Source: Pseudomonas entomophila L48
Lineage (GTDB): Bacteria; Pseudomonadota; Gammaproteobacteria; Pseudomonadales; Pseudomonadaceae
Reading direction: 5' to 3'
Assembly (NCBI RefSeq): GCF_000026105.1
Contig: NC_008027.1
Location: 2,248,001-2,312,000, forward strand
DNA length: 64,000 nucleotides
Shown: positions 34,422-43,811 of the stretch, one piece after another
Layout of the letters: each line of letters opens with the position of its first letter
Position numbering within the stretch: position 1 is the first letter of the stretch
The notes under the pieces: generated by a model
What the model was told of the DNA's origin: nothing
Database searches by the model: none
The model's input: only the letters and a program-made list of their open reading frames with translations
Translations under genes and position numbers: made by a program

Positions 34422-34876
34422 CAGGCGTTCTCCCCTTGGGCCAGGTCGTGCACGGCGGCATGGATGGCGTTGTAGGTGCCGCAGCGGCACAGGTTGACCA
34501 TGGCCGCGTCGATCTGCGCATCGCTCGGTTTGGGGGTGTGCTTGAGCAGCGCGGTGGCCGCCATCACCTGGCCGGACTGGCAGTAGCCGCACTGGGCCAC
34601 CTGGTGCTCGACCCAGGCGGCGACCACGCGCTTGCCGACCGCGTCCTGCTCGATGGCCTCGATGGTGGTGATTTCGCGGCCGACCACGCCGGCCACCGGG
34701 GTGACACAGGCGCGCACCACATTGCCGTCCACCAGCACCGAACAGGCGCCGCATTGGGCCAGGCCGCAGCCATATTTGGTGCCGGTCAGGCCCAGGTCGT
34801 CGCGGATCACCCAGAGCAAGGGCGTGTCGGCGTCGGCCTCGACCTGATAGGTCTGCTGGTTGATGCGTAGTTCCAT
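34421..34876 (-). CDS. 2Fe-2S subunit of the molybdenum dehydrogenase (IorA-like)
   Basis: This 151-aa subunit holds two 2Fe-2S clusters. The N-terminal plant-type site is GCGLAQCGACSVLVDG with a downstream Cys in VRACVTP. The C-terminal helical site has CGYCQSGQ and CRCGTYNAIHAA. This is the standard small subunit of xanthine-dehydrogenase-type enzymes. It lacks a signal peptide, so it presumably travels with the Tat-exported large subunit. First gene of the iorA-iorB-cytochrome-xdhC operon. Confidence 0.95.
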   Translation of the reverse strand: MELRINQQTYQVEADADTPLLWVIRDDLGLTGTKYGCGLAQCGACSVLVDGNVVRACVTPVAGVVGREITTIEAIEQDAVGKRVVAAWVEHQVAQCGYCQSGQVMAATALLKHTPKPSDAQIDAAMVNLCRCGTYNAIHAAVHDLAQGENA

Positions 34877-35049
34877 GGGCTCACCTGCTGATCATCGGTT
34901 GGTTTCGCGGCAGGGGAATACGTTGTTCCCCAATCTGGAAACGCTAGCACAGGGGCGTCGGTGCGGAACCGATCCAGCCCACGCGCCAGAGGATCAGGCA
35001 AGCAATTCGGCGGAATGCGCAAGCGCAGTCCATTGGGCCGCGCCATACC

Positions 35050-35074
35050 TGTAGGAGCCGGCTTGCCGGCGAAA
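35050..35074. repeat. Single REP (TGTAGGAGCCGGCTTGCCGGC type)
   Basis: One copy of the element, located in the 249-base gap between the 2Fe-2S subunit and the GNAT gene. No ORF is convincing in the rest of that gap. Confidence 0.75.
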
Positions 35075-35125
35075 GGGTCAGTACCGTCAACCCAGAACAG
35101 TGGCTCGCGCAGGGGGCATGGCATG

Positions 35126-35599
35126 TCAGGGGGCAGTGGCGGCAAGGTCACGAGACATGAGCCAGTGCGCCTCGCCCCATGCCTCGAACCGCTCCACCAG
35201 GCGCCATCCACGCTTCGCGTAGTAGGCGTGCTGGTCATGGGTATGCAGGTACAGCGTCGAGACCCCGCCGTCACGGGCGTGATGACAGATCCCTTCGATC
35301 AACCGTTCGGCGAGCCCCTGGCCACGTGCCTGCGGGCTGACGAACACGCAAGCCAGCCAGGGCCCGAGCTCCGGTCGTTCGGGCAGGTCGTCGACGGCCA
35401 ATGCGGCACTGCCCAGCAACCGGTCGCCGTCCAGCGCCACCAGGCACTTCCACTTGCCATTGCGCTGCCCTTCGGCGAACTCGCATTGCCAGGCTGGCAA
35501 GGGGAAATCCTGGAACTCATAGTGGAACTGCGCGTGCAGCCATTGCGCCAAGGTGTCGCAATGGGCCATGTGGTATTCGAGCCAATCCAGGCGGGGCAT
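35126..35599 (-). CDS. GNAT family acetyltransferase
   Basis: This 157-aa N-acetyltransferase has the acetyl-CoA motif A region CVFVSPQARGQGLAERLIEG (the Q-x-x-G-x-A type) at about residue 85 and a motif B-like YAKRGWRLVERFEAWGE near the end. The acceptor is unknown. The ATG at 35599 has AAGGA eight bases upstream. Standalone gene; no operon partner in view. Confidence 0.88.
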   Translation of the reverse strand: MPRLDWLEYHMAHCDTLAQWLHAQFHYEFQDFPLPAWQCEFAEGQRNGKWKCLVALDGDRLLGSAALAVDDLPERPELGPWLACVFVSPQARGQGLAERLIEGICHHARDGGVSTLYLHTHDQHAYYAKRGWRLVERFEAWGEAHWLMSRDLAATAP

Positions 35600-35678
35600 C
35601 GGTAGTTCCTTTTCTTGTTATCGATCACAGGGCGGCATCATGGCGCATTTCTGGTGTCTGGTGGTGCTGTGGGGCATC

Positions 35679-35735
35679 TGTAGGAGCGGGTTTACCCGCG
35701 AAGACGGTAGTGTGTTCGCCGACGCATTCGCGGGT
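35679..35735. repeat. REP element (GGAGCGGGTTTACCCGCGAA type), second arm truncated
   Basis: The left arm is complete. The right arm is reduced to TTCGCGGGT before the promoter region of the LysE gene. Confidence 0.7.
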
Positions 35736-35819
35736 GACGTGGCATTGTTCGAGGGCCGCCGCTTTTCATCATGGCTCCGCTGTATGATGCGGGTTCCGTA
35801 GCCTTGCACGAGCCTGAAC

Positions 35820-36461
35820 ATGGACACTCACTCGCTTCTCGCCTTCACCCTGGTTGCCGCGATCGCCATCGCCAGCCCAGGCCCCGCCACGCTCATGGCG
35901 ATCAACAACAGCCTGGCCCACGGGCAACGCAGCGCGGTGTGGTCGTCGCTGGGTAACGCCACCGGGCTGTTCTGCCTGTCGGCGGCGGCGATGCTCGGGC
36001 TGGGGGCGTTGCTGGCCAGTTCGGAAATGCTGTTCAACGCGGTCAAGGTCATTGGCGCCGGCTACCTGTTCTACCTCGGCACACGGCAACTGCTGAAGAA
36101 GAACCCGATGCTGGTCGAAGGCGTGGAGGAGGGCGCGGGCAAGCGCCGGCCGACACCGTTGAAACTGTACAAGTCGGCGTTCCTGACCGCGGTCACCAAC
36201 CCCAAGGCGACGATGTTCTTCACCGCGCTGTTCCCGCAGTTCATCGACCAAGGCGCGGCATTGCTGCCGCAGTTCCTGATCCTCACCGGAATCTTCATCC
36301 TGCTGTCGCTGACCTCCCTGAGCCTGTACGCCGCGCTCGCCGCACGGGCCAAGGGCGTACTGACCCGGCCGTCGCTGTCGCGCTGGGTGAGCCGGGTGGT
36401 GGGCTCGACCTTCATCGGGTTTGGCGCGGCGATCCTGGCGATGCGTCGGCAGGCGGCCTGA
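35820..36461 (+). CDS. LysE/RhtB family amino acid exporter
   Basis: This 213-aa polytopic membrane protein has the family signature ASPGPATLMAINNSLAHGQR near residue 18 and the second conserved stretch FLTAVTNPKATMFFTALFPQF near 120. About six hydrophobic spans are seen. It should export an amino acid or a small polar metabolite across the inner membrane; the substrate is unknown. No LysR partner is adjacent. Confidence 0.92.
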   Translation: MDTHSLLAFTLVAAIAIASPGPATLMAINNSLAHGQRSAVWSSLGNATGLFCLSAAAMLGLGALLASSEMLFNAVKVIGAGYLFYLGTRQLLKKNPMLVEGVEEGAGKRRPTPLKLYKSAFLTAVTNPKATMFFTALFPQFIDQGAALLPQFLILTGIFILLSLTSLSLYAALAARAKGVLTRPSLSRWVSRVVGSTFIGFGAAILAMRRQAA

Positions 36462-36839
36462 ACGACTTTTCATGACGGGGCGCCTCGCGCCCCGTACTGC
36501 AACTTCCCCGCGTAATGGTCTTGATGACCGTCCCTCTTCGAATCCCACTCTAAAGTTGTTGCCCGGTGATTCGTGTCTATTTGAAAGCGGGCATTCTGCT
36601 TTCGTCTGATTGTTCGACAATCCTTGTTTCGTGTTTTATGGAACCTGCGAGGCAGATGGGTTTGCGTAGGTTGCTATCAAAATGATGTGCAACTAATCGC
36701 CGAACTAATGACGCCAATTTTTCGAACTTTCTCAAGTTTCAAGACGAGGGCCGATAACCTGAAGTAGGCACGCCGGAAAGTTAAAAAATCCGACTGCCTG
36801 AATGCGTTAGTTGTGCAGTTCTGTCCGAATGGGTGTTGT
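36462..36839. other. Leader region ahead of the two-partner secretion genes
   Basis: About 378 bases with visibly lower GC than the flanks. I see no supported gene or clear promoter motif. It holds the promoter and leader for tpsB; an in-frame GTG at 36813 is a possible earlier start. Confidence 0.5.
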
Positions 36840-38561
36840 ATGTTGTACCTGCCTGCCATGTCCCGCCGTCCCGCCACGCCCAGCCGGTTGTTGCCTGCCA
36901 TGGGGCTGTGTTTGTGTGCCGGTCTTGCGCACGCCGAAACCGTCGGCCCGGGCCAGGAAGTGCTGCGCCAACAGCAACAGCAGCAGACCGACCTGCAACA
37001 GTTGCAGTTGGAGCAACGCCGTCGACAACTGCAACGCGGCGCGTTTGGCCCCTCGGCGACGACACCGCAGACGCCCCAGGCCGTGACCCCCGATGCACAG
37101 TGCTGGCCACTGGCGGGCGTGCGTGTCGGTGGCGTCACGCTGATCGACCGCGCCGCGCTCAACGCCCGTATCGAGCCCCTGGTCACCCCTTGCATGGGCG
37201 TGGGCCAGATCAATCACCTGCTGGCGACCCTCACCGCGCTGTATGTCGAGAAGGGCTATATCGCCAGCCGGCCTTACCTGAGCAGCGCTCCCGCCGCAGG
37301 GCATTCGCTGGATATTCTGGTCGACGAAGGCTACCTGGAGGCCATCGAACTGGCCGACCAGCGCCTGCCGGTGTCCCTGGCCGGCGCCTTCCCCGGCATG
37401 CTGGGCGAGCCGCTGAACCTGCGCGACCTGGAGCAGGGCCTGGACCAGCTCAACCGCCTGCGTTCGGTCGACCTGACCGCCGATATCGCCCCGGGCAGCC
37501 AGCCCGGCGCCTCGCGGATCGTCTTGCGTTCACGCAGCGCCGGTCAGCCGCGGGTGGCCATGGGGCTGGGCCTGGACAACCTGGGCAGCGCCGGCACCGG
37601 TCGCGACCGCCAGGTGCTCAGCCTGAGCCTGGACAACCCGCTGGCGCTCAACGACCTGCTTAGCCTTAGCGCCAGCGACACCCTCAACCAGGGCGATCGC
37701 TACAGCCGCAATGCCAGCCTTTACTACGCCATCCCCTACGGCTACTGGACCTTCAGCCTGTTCGCCAGCCATGCCGAGTACCGCTCGCCGTTCAAGCTCA
37801 GCAGCGTCACCCTGCACAGCACCGGCATCACCGACCAGCTCAGCCTGCGCAGTGAGCGTGTGCTCTGGCGTGACCAGCAGCACCAGCTGAGCGCCAACCT
37901 GCAGCTGGCGCACAAGGAGGTCGACACGGAGTTCGCCAAGGTGCGGCTGGATGTGCAGAGCCCGACCCTGACGGTGGCCGAGGCCGGGCTCAACCTGTTC
38001 TGGCTCGACCGCGCCGTGTGGAACCTCGACGTCAACTATGCCCAGGGCCTGCGTTGGCTCGGCGCCGACGACGATGGCCGGCGCCTGAACGGTGACCTGC
38101 CCAAGGCGCAGTTCCACAAGTACCGCGCCAGCCTCGGCCAGTGGCGCAACGGCCAGCTCGGCGGGCAGGCCTGGCAATGGCAGAGCCAGCTCAACCTGCA
38201 GTACAGCCCCGACCCGCTGCCGGCCATCGAGCAGTTGCTCGGCACCGACGATTCCGCCGTGCGCGGCTATCGGGTCAACAGCATGTCCGGTGCCAGCGGA
38301 GCGATCTGGCGCAACACCTTGCGCCTGCCCCTACGCCATGACGGGCCCTTTGCGATCACCCCGCGCATTGGCCTCGACCATGGCTGGATCAAGGCCGACC
38401 ACGGCGCCTCTAGCCAACGCCTGAGCGGTGCCAGTGTCGGCCTGAGCCTGGGCTACAAGGCCCTGCAGATCGATGTCGACTACCAGCGTGGTCTGACCAC
38501 GCCCAGTGGCCTGCGCCACGAACCCGAAGTCTGGCTGTTCCGGGCCGGCCTGCAGATCTGA
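36840..38561 (+). CDS. TpsB/ShlB-type two-partner secretion outer-membrane transporter
   Basis: This protein is about 573 aa from the ATG at 36840. It has a signal peptide (LLPAMGLCLCAGLAHA), a Gln-rich helix (EVLRQQQQQQTDLQQ) like the H1 plug helix, a POTRA region (CWPLAGVRVGGVTLIDRAAL onward) and a 16-strand barrel domain. The conserved L6 loop motif VRGY is in DDSAVRGYRVN near residue 475. It exports the adjacent TpsA. The start is uncertain: no good Shine-Dalgarno is visible, and ATG at 36858 or GTG at 36813 also fit. The tpsA gene follows 45 bases later. Confidence 0.93.
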   Translation: MLYLPAMSRRPATPSRLLPAMGLCLCAGLAHAETVGPGQEVLRQQQQQQTDLQQLQLEQRRRQLQRGAFGPSATTPQTPQAVTPDAQCWPLAGVRVGGVTLIDRAALNARIEPLVTPCMGVGQINHLLATLTALYVEKGYIASRPYLSSAPAAGHSLDILVDEGYLEAIELADQRLPVSLAGAFPGMLGEPLNLRDLEQGLDQLNRLRSVDLTADIAPGSQPGASRIVLRSRSAGQPRVAMGLGLDNLGSAGTGRDRQVLSLSLDNPLALNDLLSLSASDTLNQGDRYSRNASLYYAIPYGYWTFSLFASHAEYRSPFKLSSVTLHSTGITDQLSLRSERVLWRDQQHQLSANLQLAHKEVDTEFAKVRLDVQSPTLTVAEAGLNLFWLDRAVWNLDVNYAQGLRWLGADDDGRRLNGDLPKAQFHKYRASLGQWRNGQLGGQAWQWQSQLNLQYSPDPLPAIEQLLGTDDSAVRGYRVNSMSGASGAIWRNTLRLPLRHDGPFAITPRIGLDHGWIKADHGASSQRLSGASVGLSLGYKALQIDVDYQRGLTTPSGLRHEPEVWLFRAGLQI

Positions 38562-38606
38562 CCGCGATCGCGCAGTGAATTGCAGCACCTACATGGAGAG
38601 TGACCT

Positions 38607-41600
38607 ATGCCAAAGAACACCTTTGCCTTCCACCTTTCACCGCAGGGCAAACTGCGCTGGGCAATTGCCAGCCTGTTTCTCGTTGCCAGCCTGCCGCAGG
38701 CATTGGCCGAAGGCGTGGTAGTGGCGCCCGGCCCCGGTGGCACGGCGCAATTGCAGACCCAGGGTGGCGTGCCCATCGTCAATATCGTCGCGCCCAATGG
38801 CGCAGGGCTGTCCCATAACCAGTTCCTCGACTACAACGTCGACCGCCAGGGCCTGGTGCTGAACAACGCCTTGCAGGCTGGCAATTCCCAGCTCGCCGGC
38901 CAGCTGGCGGCCAACCCGCAGTTCCAGGGCCAGGCGGCGAGCGTGATCCTCAACGAAGTGGTCAGCCGCAACCCGTCGGCCATCAACGGCGCCCAGGAAA
39001 TCTTCGGCCGCGCCGCCGACTATGTGCTGGCCAACCCCAATGGCATCTCGGTCAATGGCGCCAGTTTCATCAACACGCCCAATGCCAGCCTGGTGGTCGG
39101 CCGGCCGGAGTTGAACGAGGGCAAGCTGAGGAGCCTGACTACCCAGGACGCCAGCGGCCAACTGCAGGTGCAGGGTGGCGGGCTGCGCAACGATGGCGGT
39201 TCGGTCAACCTGATCGCCCCACGCATCGACAGCAAAGGGCGCCTGGATGCGCGTGACCAGCTCAACCTGACCGCGGGTCGCCAGCAGGTGGATTACGCCA
39301 GCGGGCAGGTCACCCACGTCGACCCAAGCGCCAACACCACCGAGCAGCGTATCGACGCCAGCTTGTTCGGCGCGATGCAGGCCGGGCGCATCAACATTGT
39401 CAGCACCGCCCAGGGCGCGGGCGTGCGTGTTGGTGCCGTGCAGGTCGAAGGGCGTGACGGCGTGCGCATCGATTCGGCCGGCGACCTGAACATCAGTGGC
39501 GCGGCCGTGGCCGACAAGCTGGAGGCAACCCGTGCCGGTGTCCACAGCAGCCAAGGCGATGTCGGGCTGCGCAGCGGTCAGGACCTGACTCTGGCCGCCG
39601 CCGATGTCAGCGGGCGCGATGTCGGTCTCGACGCCGGGCGCAACCTCACCTTGAGCACCGTGCAGAGCCGCAAGCTCCAGGAAAAACGCGAGAACTGGCG
39701 CAGCGGCGCGCTGGGCATCGACTGGGAAACCTACCAGCGCACCCAGACCGACAGTGACACCCGCGAGCACGGCACCCAGGTCGTGGCCCGGCGCGACGCC
39801 CAGCTGAAGTCGGGGCAGGACTCGCTGCTCAATGCCGCCAACGTCGAAGCGCCAGGCCACCTGAGCGTGAACAGCGGTGGCGACCTGCGCGTGACTGCGG
39901 CCACCGAGCGTCACGTGCAGACCGACCAGGGCAAGCACACCAAGGGCTTCTGGAAGGCCGATTGGGACACCCGCAGCGAAGAACAGCGCAGTGTCACCAG
40001 CCAGCTCAAGGGTGGCGACATCGAGCTGCGCGCCAAGGCGGCGGTGCTGGCCGAGGGTGCACAGCTGGCCAGCGGCAAGGACATCCGCATCGACGGCAAG
40101 CAGGTGAAGATCAACAACGCCTCGCGCACCGACCAACGCGACAGCCAGAACCAGCAGAGCAAGTTCTTCGGCGTCAGCCACAACGAAGCCAAGCAGAACA
40201 CCCGGGAAAGCACCTCGGTGCGCAGCGAACTGGTGGCCGGTGGCAACGTCGGCCTGAACAGCACCGAAGGCATCGATGTGGTCGGCTCGACGGTCAAGGC
40301 CAGCGGTAAGTTGAACGCCGAGGCGGCGGGCGATGTGAAGGTCACCTCGGCCCAGGACACTCGTGAACAAAGCAGTGCCAGCAGCAATCGAGGTTTCGTG
40401 GCCTCTGCCAAGGAAACGGCGCCTGGCTCCGGTCAGTATCGTGCGGGCGTGGGGTATGTCAGCGAGCAGCAGGGGGCGACCCGCACCGACGTCAAGCAGC
40501 AAGGCTCGAGCCTCAGCGGCAGCGAGGTGCAGGTCAATGCCGGTGGCGAGCTGGCGCTCAAGGGCGCGACGGTGAAGTCCACGTCCGGCGACACCACCCT
40601 GACCGGCAAGCAGGTGTCTTTGCTGGCCGAGCAGGATCGCCACAGTGAATCCAGCGACAGCAGCCGCACTTCAGGGGGTGTCTACCTCACCGCCGGCCTC
40701 GATCGCGCGGGCGCCGGGGTCGATTTCGCCCATGGCACGCAGCAGGACGCCGCGAGCACGACGACTGCGAAGACCACCGGCGTGGACAGCGCTGGCAAGC
40801 TGACGATCAAGGCCGATACCCTGGCCAGCGAAGGCGCGCAGGTGAACAGCGCCGGTCAATTGAGCGTCACCGCCAACCAGGTGGACAACCGCGCGGCCAG
40901 CGATACCACCAGCAGCAGCCACCAGCAGAGCAACTGGTCGGCGGATGTCGGTGTCAACGTCGAGTACAAGGACATCGCCCGGCCGATCGCCGGCGTGGTC
41001 AAGGATGTGGTCGATGGCAAGGTCACGGTCAAGGACGCGCTCGACGGCAAGCTGCCGCTCAAGGACGTCAAGGATGTACTGGACGGCAAGACCTCGCTGA
41101 CCGACGCCCTGGGCAAGCTGGGCACGCCGAACCTGGGCGTCGACCTGGCCGTTGGGCATGCCAGCGAGCAGCGCAGCGAACAGACCGGCACCGCAGTGGT
41201 CGGCCAGTTCAATGGCCAGGGCGTCGAGCTGAACGTGGCCGGCGCATTGAAGGACCAGGGCACCCAGTACAACGCCAACGGTGGTGTGCTGAGCGTCAAG
41301 GCGGGTTCGCTGCAGGCCGAGGCGGCCAGCAACACCCACAGCCGCACCGAGCAGCAGGTGAATGCCGATGTATCCGCCCGGGTCTACACCAAGACCGGTG
41401 AGGACCTGAACGTGACCGCCAACGGTTCGGGGGGCAGCAAGTCCCTGGCTGAAGACAAGTCCACTGCCGTGGTTGGCAGCTACACCGGCAGCCAGGGCCT
41501 GAACATCCAGGTCGGTGGCGATGCGCGCTTCGAAGGCAGCCGCTTCGACGGTGGCCAGGGCGCCGTGGCCGTCACCACCGGTGGCAAGCTGGCCCTGGAC

Positions 41601-42857
41601 CAGGCCAACAACCATGAGCGTCGCGACAGCGGCAGCCTCGGTGGCAGCGGTTCGCTGACCGTTGGCACCTTGCCGGTGGGCGACAAGATCGACCTGGGGG
41701 CCGGGTTCCAGCTCGACCATGCCGGTGAGCACATTGTCGACAGCAAGGCCCAGGTGGCGAGCATCAAGGGCAGTGGCTCGGTGCAGCTGGCTAGCGGTGG
41801 TGACCAGGTACTGCAAGGTACGCGCATCGACGCGGGCGGCCCGGTCACGGTCAAGGCCGGTGGCGCGCTCGACCTGCAAGCGGCCAGCGACACCCGGACC
41901 GTCACCGGCAGCCACCTGGGCGGCGGCCTCAACCTCGGCGGCAAGGCCGCCACTGGTGAACAAGGCCGTGACCTGAGTGGCAAGCTGGGCGGCAACTTCA
42001 ATGTAGGGCAGACCAACGAGCGCTCGCAGACCCTGACCGGTGGCCAGCTCGATAGCCGTGGCACTGTGGGCCTGGAAGGCCAGTCGGTGCACCTGCAGGG
42101 CACGCAGGTTGGCGCGGTAGGCGTCAACGTCGCGGCAGGCGAGGGCGGCCTGGTGCTGGAGTCGGCGCAGTCCACCCAGCGCCGCGGCAACTGGGGCGTC
42201 GACCTGAAGGCCGGCAGCAACCTGAGCCGCAACACGCCAGCGGATGCCGCGCAACAGGTCACCACGTCGAAAGATTTCGACCTGGGCGGCAAGGTGCACG
42301 TCGACTACCTGCAAGGCGCCACCCAGCAGAACAGCCACATCACCGCCGGCGAAGTGACGCTGAACAGTACCGGCGCGGCGCAGCTCAGCGGCGCACGGGT
42401 CGATGGCCAGCAGGTCGGTGGCAAGCTGGCCGGTGGGCTGACGGTCCAGGACCGCCAGGACACCACCACGTCGGTTCGTCTTGATCTAGGCGCAGGCCTG
42501 GCCGGCAAGCCGGGCAAGGCGAAGGAGGGCCAGGACAAGGAGGGCCAGGAGAAGGCCGGCTTCGACTACACGCCGTCTTTCAACGCCCAGGGCGAGTTCA
42601 TGCGCAAGGCAGCTACCAAGGAGGCGTCGCACATTGCGAGTGAGCGCAACCTGGCGCTGGAAGGCCAGGGTGTCGAGCAGGCCGGGACGCTGATCGGTGC
42701 CCAGGTGAAGCCGCTGGGCTATGAGGTCAAGGCCACGCTGGACCTGCCCAAGTTGCCTGAGGGGGGTGTGCCGAGCGTTTCGCTGGACAACGGCAAGCTG
42801 AAGGTCGGCCCTGTCACGGTGGAAGGCCATGTTGACGGCCTGACCACCAAGGGCTGA
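38607..42857 (+). CDS. Filamentous haemagglutinin-type TpsA exoprotein
   Basis: This 1416-aa exoprotein has a signal peptide ending near residue 35 (SLPQALA). Its TPS domain contains the diagnostic GLSHNQFLDYNV and ANPNGISVNG motifs (residues 60-150). The remainder is beta-helical repeat (residues 200-1350), rich in G, S, D and N. An unusual charged stretch near residue 800 repeats KDV/KDALDGK. It ends in a short tail (KLKVGPVTVEGHVDGLTTKG) with no VENN motif, no toxin-like C-terminus and no immunity gene after it. It is therefore more likely an adhesin than a contact-inhibition CdiA. Exported by the TpsB 45 bases upstream; AGAGTG-type ribosome site. Confidence 0.93.
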   Translation: MPKNTFAFHLSPQGKLRWAIASLFLVASLPQALAEGVVVAPGPGGTAQLQTQGGVPIVNIVAPNGAGLSHNQFLDYNVDRQGLVLNNALQAGNSQLAGQLAANPQFQGQAASVILNEVVSRNPSAINGAQEIFGRAADYVLANPNGISVNGASFINTPNASLVVGRPELNEGKLRSLTTQDASGQLQVQGGGLRNDGGSVNLIAPRIDSKGRLDARDQLNLTAGRQQVDYASGQVTHVDPSANTTEQRIDASLFGAMQAGRINIVSTAQGAGVRVGAVQVEGRDGVRIDSAGDLNISGAAVADKLEATRAGVHSSQGDVGLRSGQDLTLAAADVSGRDVGLDAGRNLTLSTVQSRKLQEKRENWRSGALGIDWETYQRTQTDSDTREHGTQVVARRDAQLKSGQDSLLNAANVEAPGHLSVNSGGDLRVTAATERHVQTDQGKHTKGFWKADWDTRSEEQRSVTSQLKGGDIELRAKAAVLAEGAQLASGKDIRIDGKQVKINNASRTDQRDSQNQQSKFFGVSHNEAKQNTRESTSVRSELVAGGNVGLNSTEGIDVVGSTVKASGKLNAEAAGDVKVTSAQDTREQSSASSNRGFVASAKETAPGSGQYRAGVGYVSEQQGATRTDVKQQGSSLSGSEVQVNAGGELALKGATVKSTSGDTTLTGKQVSLLAEQDRHSESSDSSRTSGGVYLTAGLDRAGAGVDFAHGTQQDAASTTTAKTTGVDSAGKLTIKADTLASEGAQVNSAGQLSVTANQVDNRAASDTTSSSHQQSNWSADVGVNVEYKDIARPIAGVVKDVVDGKVTVKDALDGKLPLKDVKDVLDGKTSLTDALGKLGTPNLGVDLAVGHASEQRSEQTGTAVVGQFNGQGVELNVAGALKDQGTQYNANGGVLSVKAGSLQAEAASNTHSRTEQQVNADVSARVYTKTGEDLNVTANGSGGSKSLAEDKSTAVVGSYTGSQGLNIQVGGDARFEGSRFDGGQGAVAVTTGGKLALDQANNHERRDSGSLGGSGSLTVGTLPVGDKIDLGAGFQLDHAGEHIVDSKAQVASIKGSGSVQLASGGDQVLQGTRIDAGGPVTVKAGGALDLQAASDTRTVTGSHLGGGLNLGGKAATGEQGRDLSGKLGGNFNVGQTNERSQTLTGGQLDSRGTVGLEGQSVHLQGTQVGAVGVNVAAGEGGLVLESAQSTQRRGNWGVDLKAGSNLSRNTPADAAQQVTTSKDFDLGGKVHVDYLQGATQQNSHITAGEVTLNSTGAAQLSGARVDGQQVGGKLAGGLTVQDRQDTTTSVRLDLGAGLAGKPGKAKEGQDKEGQEKAGFDYTPSFNAQGEFMRKAATKEASHIASERNLALEGQGVEQAGTLIGAQVKPLGYEVKATLDLPKLPEGGVPSVSLDNGKLKVGPVTVEGHVDGLTTKG

Positions 42858-42864
42858 TCGACAC

Positions 42865-42900
42865 CCACCGCAGGAGCCAGCATGCCGGCTCCTGCGGTGG
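42865..42900 (+). terminator. Hairpin after tpsA
   Basis: Arms CCACCGCAGGAGCC/GGCTCCTGCGGTGG with an eight-base loop start eight bases after the tpsA stop. There is no T-run. Confidence 0.6.
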
Positions 42901-42913
42901 TCGGCGCGGTCCC

Positions 42914-42985
42914 TTTAGGAGCGGGTTTACCCGCGAATGCGAAGGTGAACTCACCGGCGTATTCGCGGGTAAACCCGTTCTCACA
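42914..42985. repeat. REPIN, GGAGCGGGTTTACCCGCGAAT type
   Basis: Arms TTTAGGAGCGGGTTTACCCG and ATTCGCGGGTAAACCCGTTC face each other across about 22 bases. Same subtype as 35679. Confidence 0.85.
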
Positions 42986-42997
42986 GGGCCTTGCCGA

Positions 42998-43699
42998 TCA
43001 ACGGGGCATGTAGCCCAACTGCCAGGCCCTGGGGATGAACCGCGTCACCAGGGCCAACAGGCAGGCCAGGGCACAGCTGGCCGCCAACGCCCGCAATCCG
43101 AGTCTGTGCTCCAGCCAGGCCCCCATCGCCGCACCCAGCAGCATGCCGCTCCACGGCACCAACTGCACGCGCCAGCCATGCCGGCGTTCACCCAACAGCC
43201 AGCGCCCGAGCCCGCGCCCGAACCGCGAAAGCGCCCCGGTTACGTAGGTCAGGCCGATGGGCAGGCCATTCACCTGTTCGACCACGGCATTGAGCATGCC
43301 CATGGCGAGAATCGTCGTGACCAGCGCCGCGAAGGTCGACGTCCCGGGCCAGGCGGCGGCGAAGGCAAGCAGCGCGGCGACCAGCAACAGCAACGGCGAG
43401 GCCCGTCGGCGGAATTGCCGGGCCAGCAGCACACCCATGGCATTACCCAATACGAAGCTGAGGATCGCCAGGGCCAGGCGCAGCATCAGGGCGAAGTCCG
43501 CCTGGCTGATCGCCACGGCCAGGCGGGTGGTGTTGCCGCTCATGAACGAGACGAAGTCCCCCAACGCCAGCAGGCCGATCGCGTCGGTCATGCCCGCCAG
43601 CACCGAAAGCCCGGCCACCAACCCAAGGCCGACCCGCCCGCGCAGTACTTGCAACCTGACCCGACGGGCGCTGTGCAGGGAGGAGGCGGTGGGCAGCAT
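42998..43699 (-). CDS. DUF1275 (YoaK) family membrane protein
   Basis: This 233-aa protein has about six transmembrane helices. Family hallmarks are AGMTDAIGLLALGDFVSFMSGNTT (shown in parts: AGMTDAIGLL and SFMSGNTTRLA) near residue 40 and VNGLPIGLTYVTGALSRFG near 145. The function of the family is unknown; some members sit near oxidative-stress genes. The ATG at 43699 follows GGAG. Standalone. Confidence 0.88.
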   Translation of the reverse strand: MLPTASSLHSARRVRLQVLRGRVGLGLVAGLSVLAGMTDAIGLLALGDFVSFMSGNTTRLAVAISQADFALMLRLALAILSFVLGNAMGVLLARQFRRRASPLLLLVAALLAFAAAWPGTSTFAALVTTILAMGMLNAVVEQVNGLPIGLTYVTGALSRFGRGLGRWLLGERRHGWRVQLVPWSGMLLGAAMGAWLEHRLGLRALAASCALACLLALVTRFIPRAWQLGYMPR

Positions 43700-43811
43700 G
43701 CGAGGTATCTCCGGTACAGGACGGGGCGGGACCCCGATCATATACCTGGCGTCATGTTGGCGGCTGCCCACAGAGGGGTCATGTTATGGCTCGGTTGCGT
43801 GAGGCCATTGT

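Noticed and set aside
40980..41140. A tandem protein repeat (KDVVDGK/KDALDGK) in TpsA as a phase-variable tract
   Set aside because: Copies are diverged and in frame and DNA identity between them is low, so slippage is unlikely.
40671..42338. A 555-residue minus-strand frame within tpsA
   Set aside because: It is the reverse complement of the TpsA repeats and carries no recognisable motif.
38607..42857. A contact-dependent inhibition (CdiA) toxin system
   Set aside because: There is no VENN motif, toxin C-terminus or immunity gene; the protein ends shortly after the repeat region.
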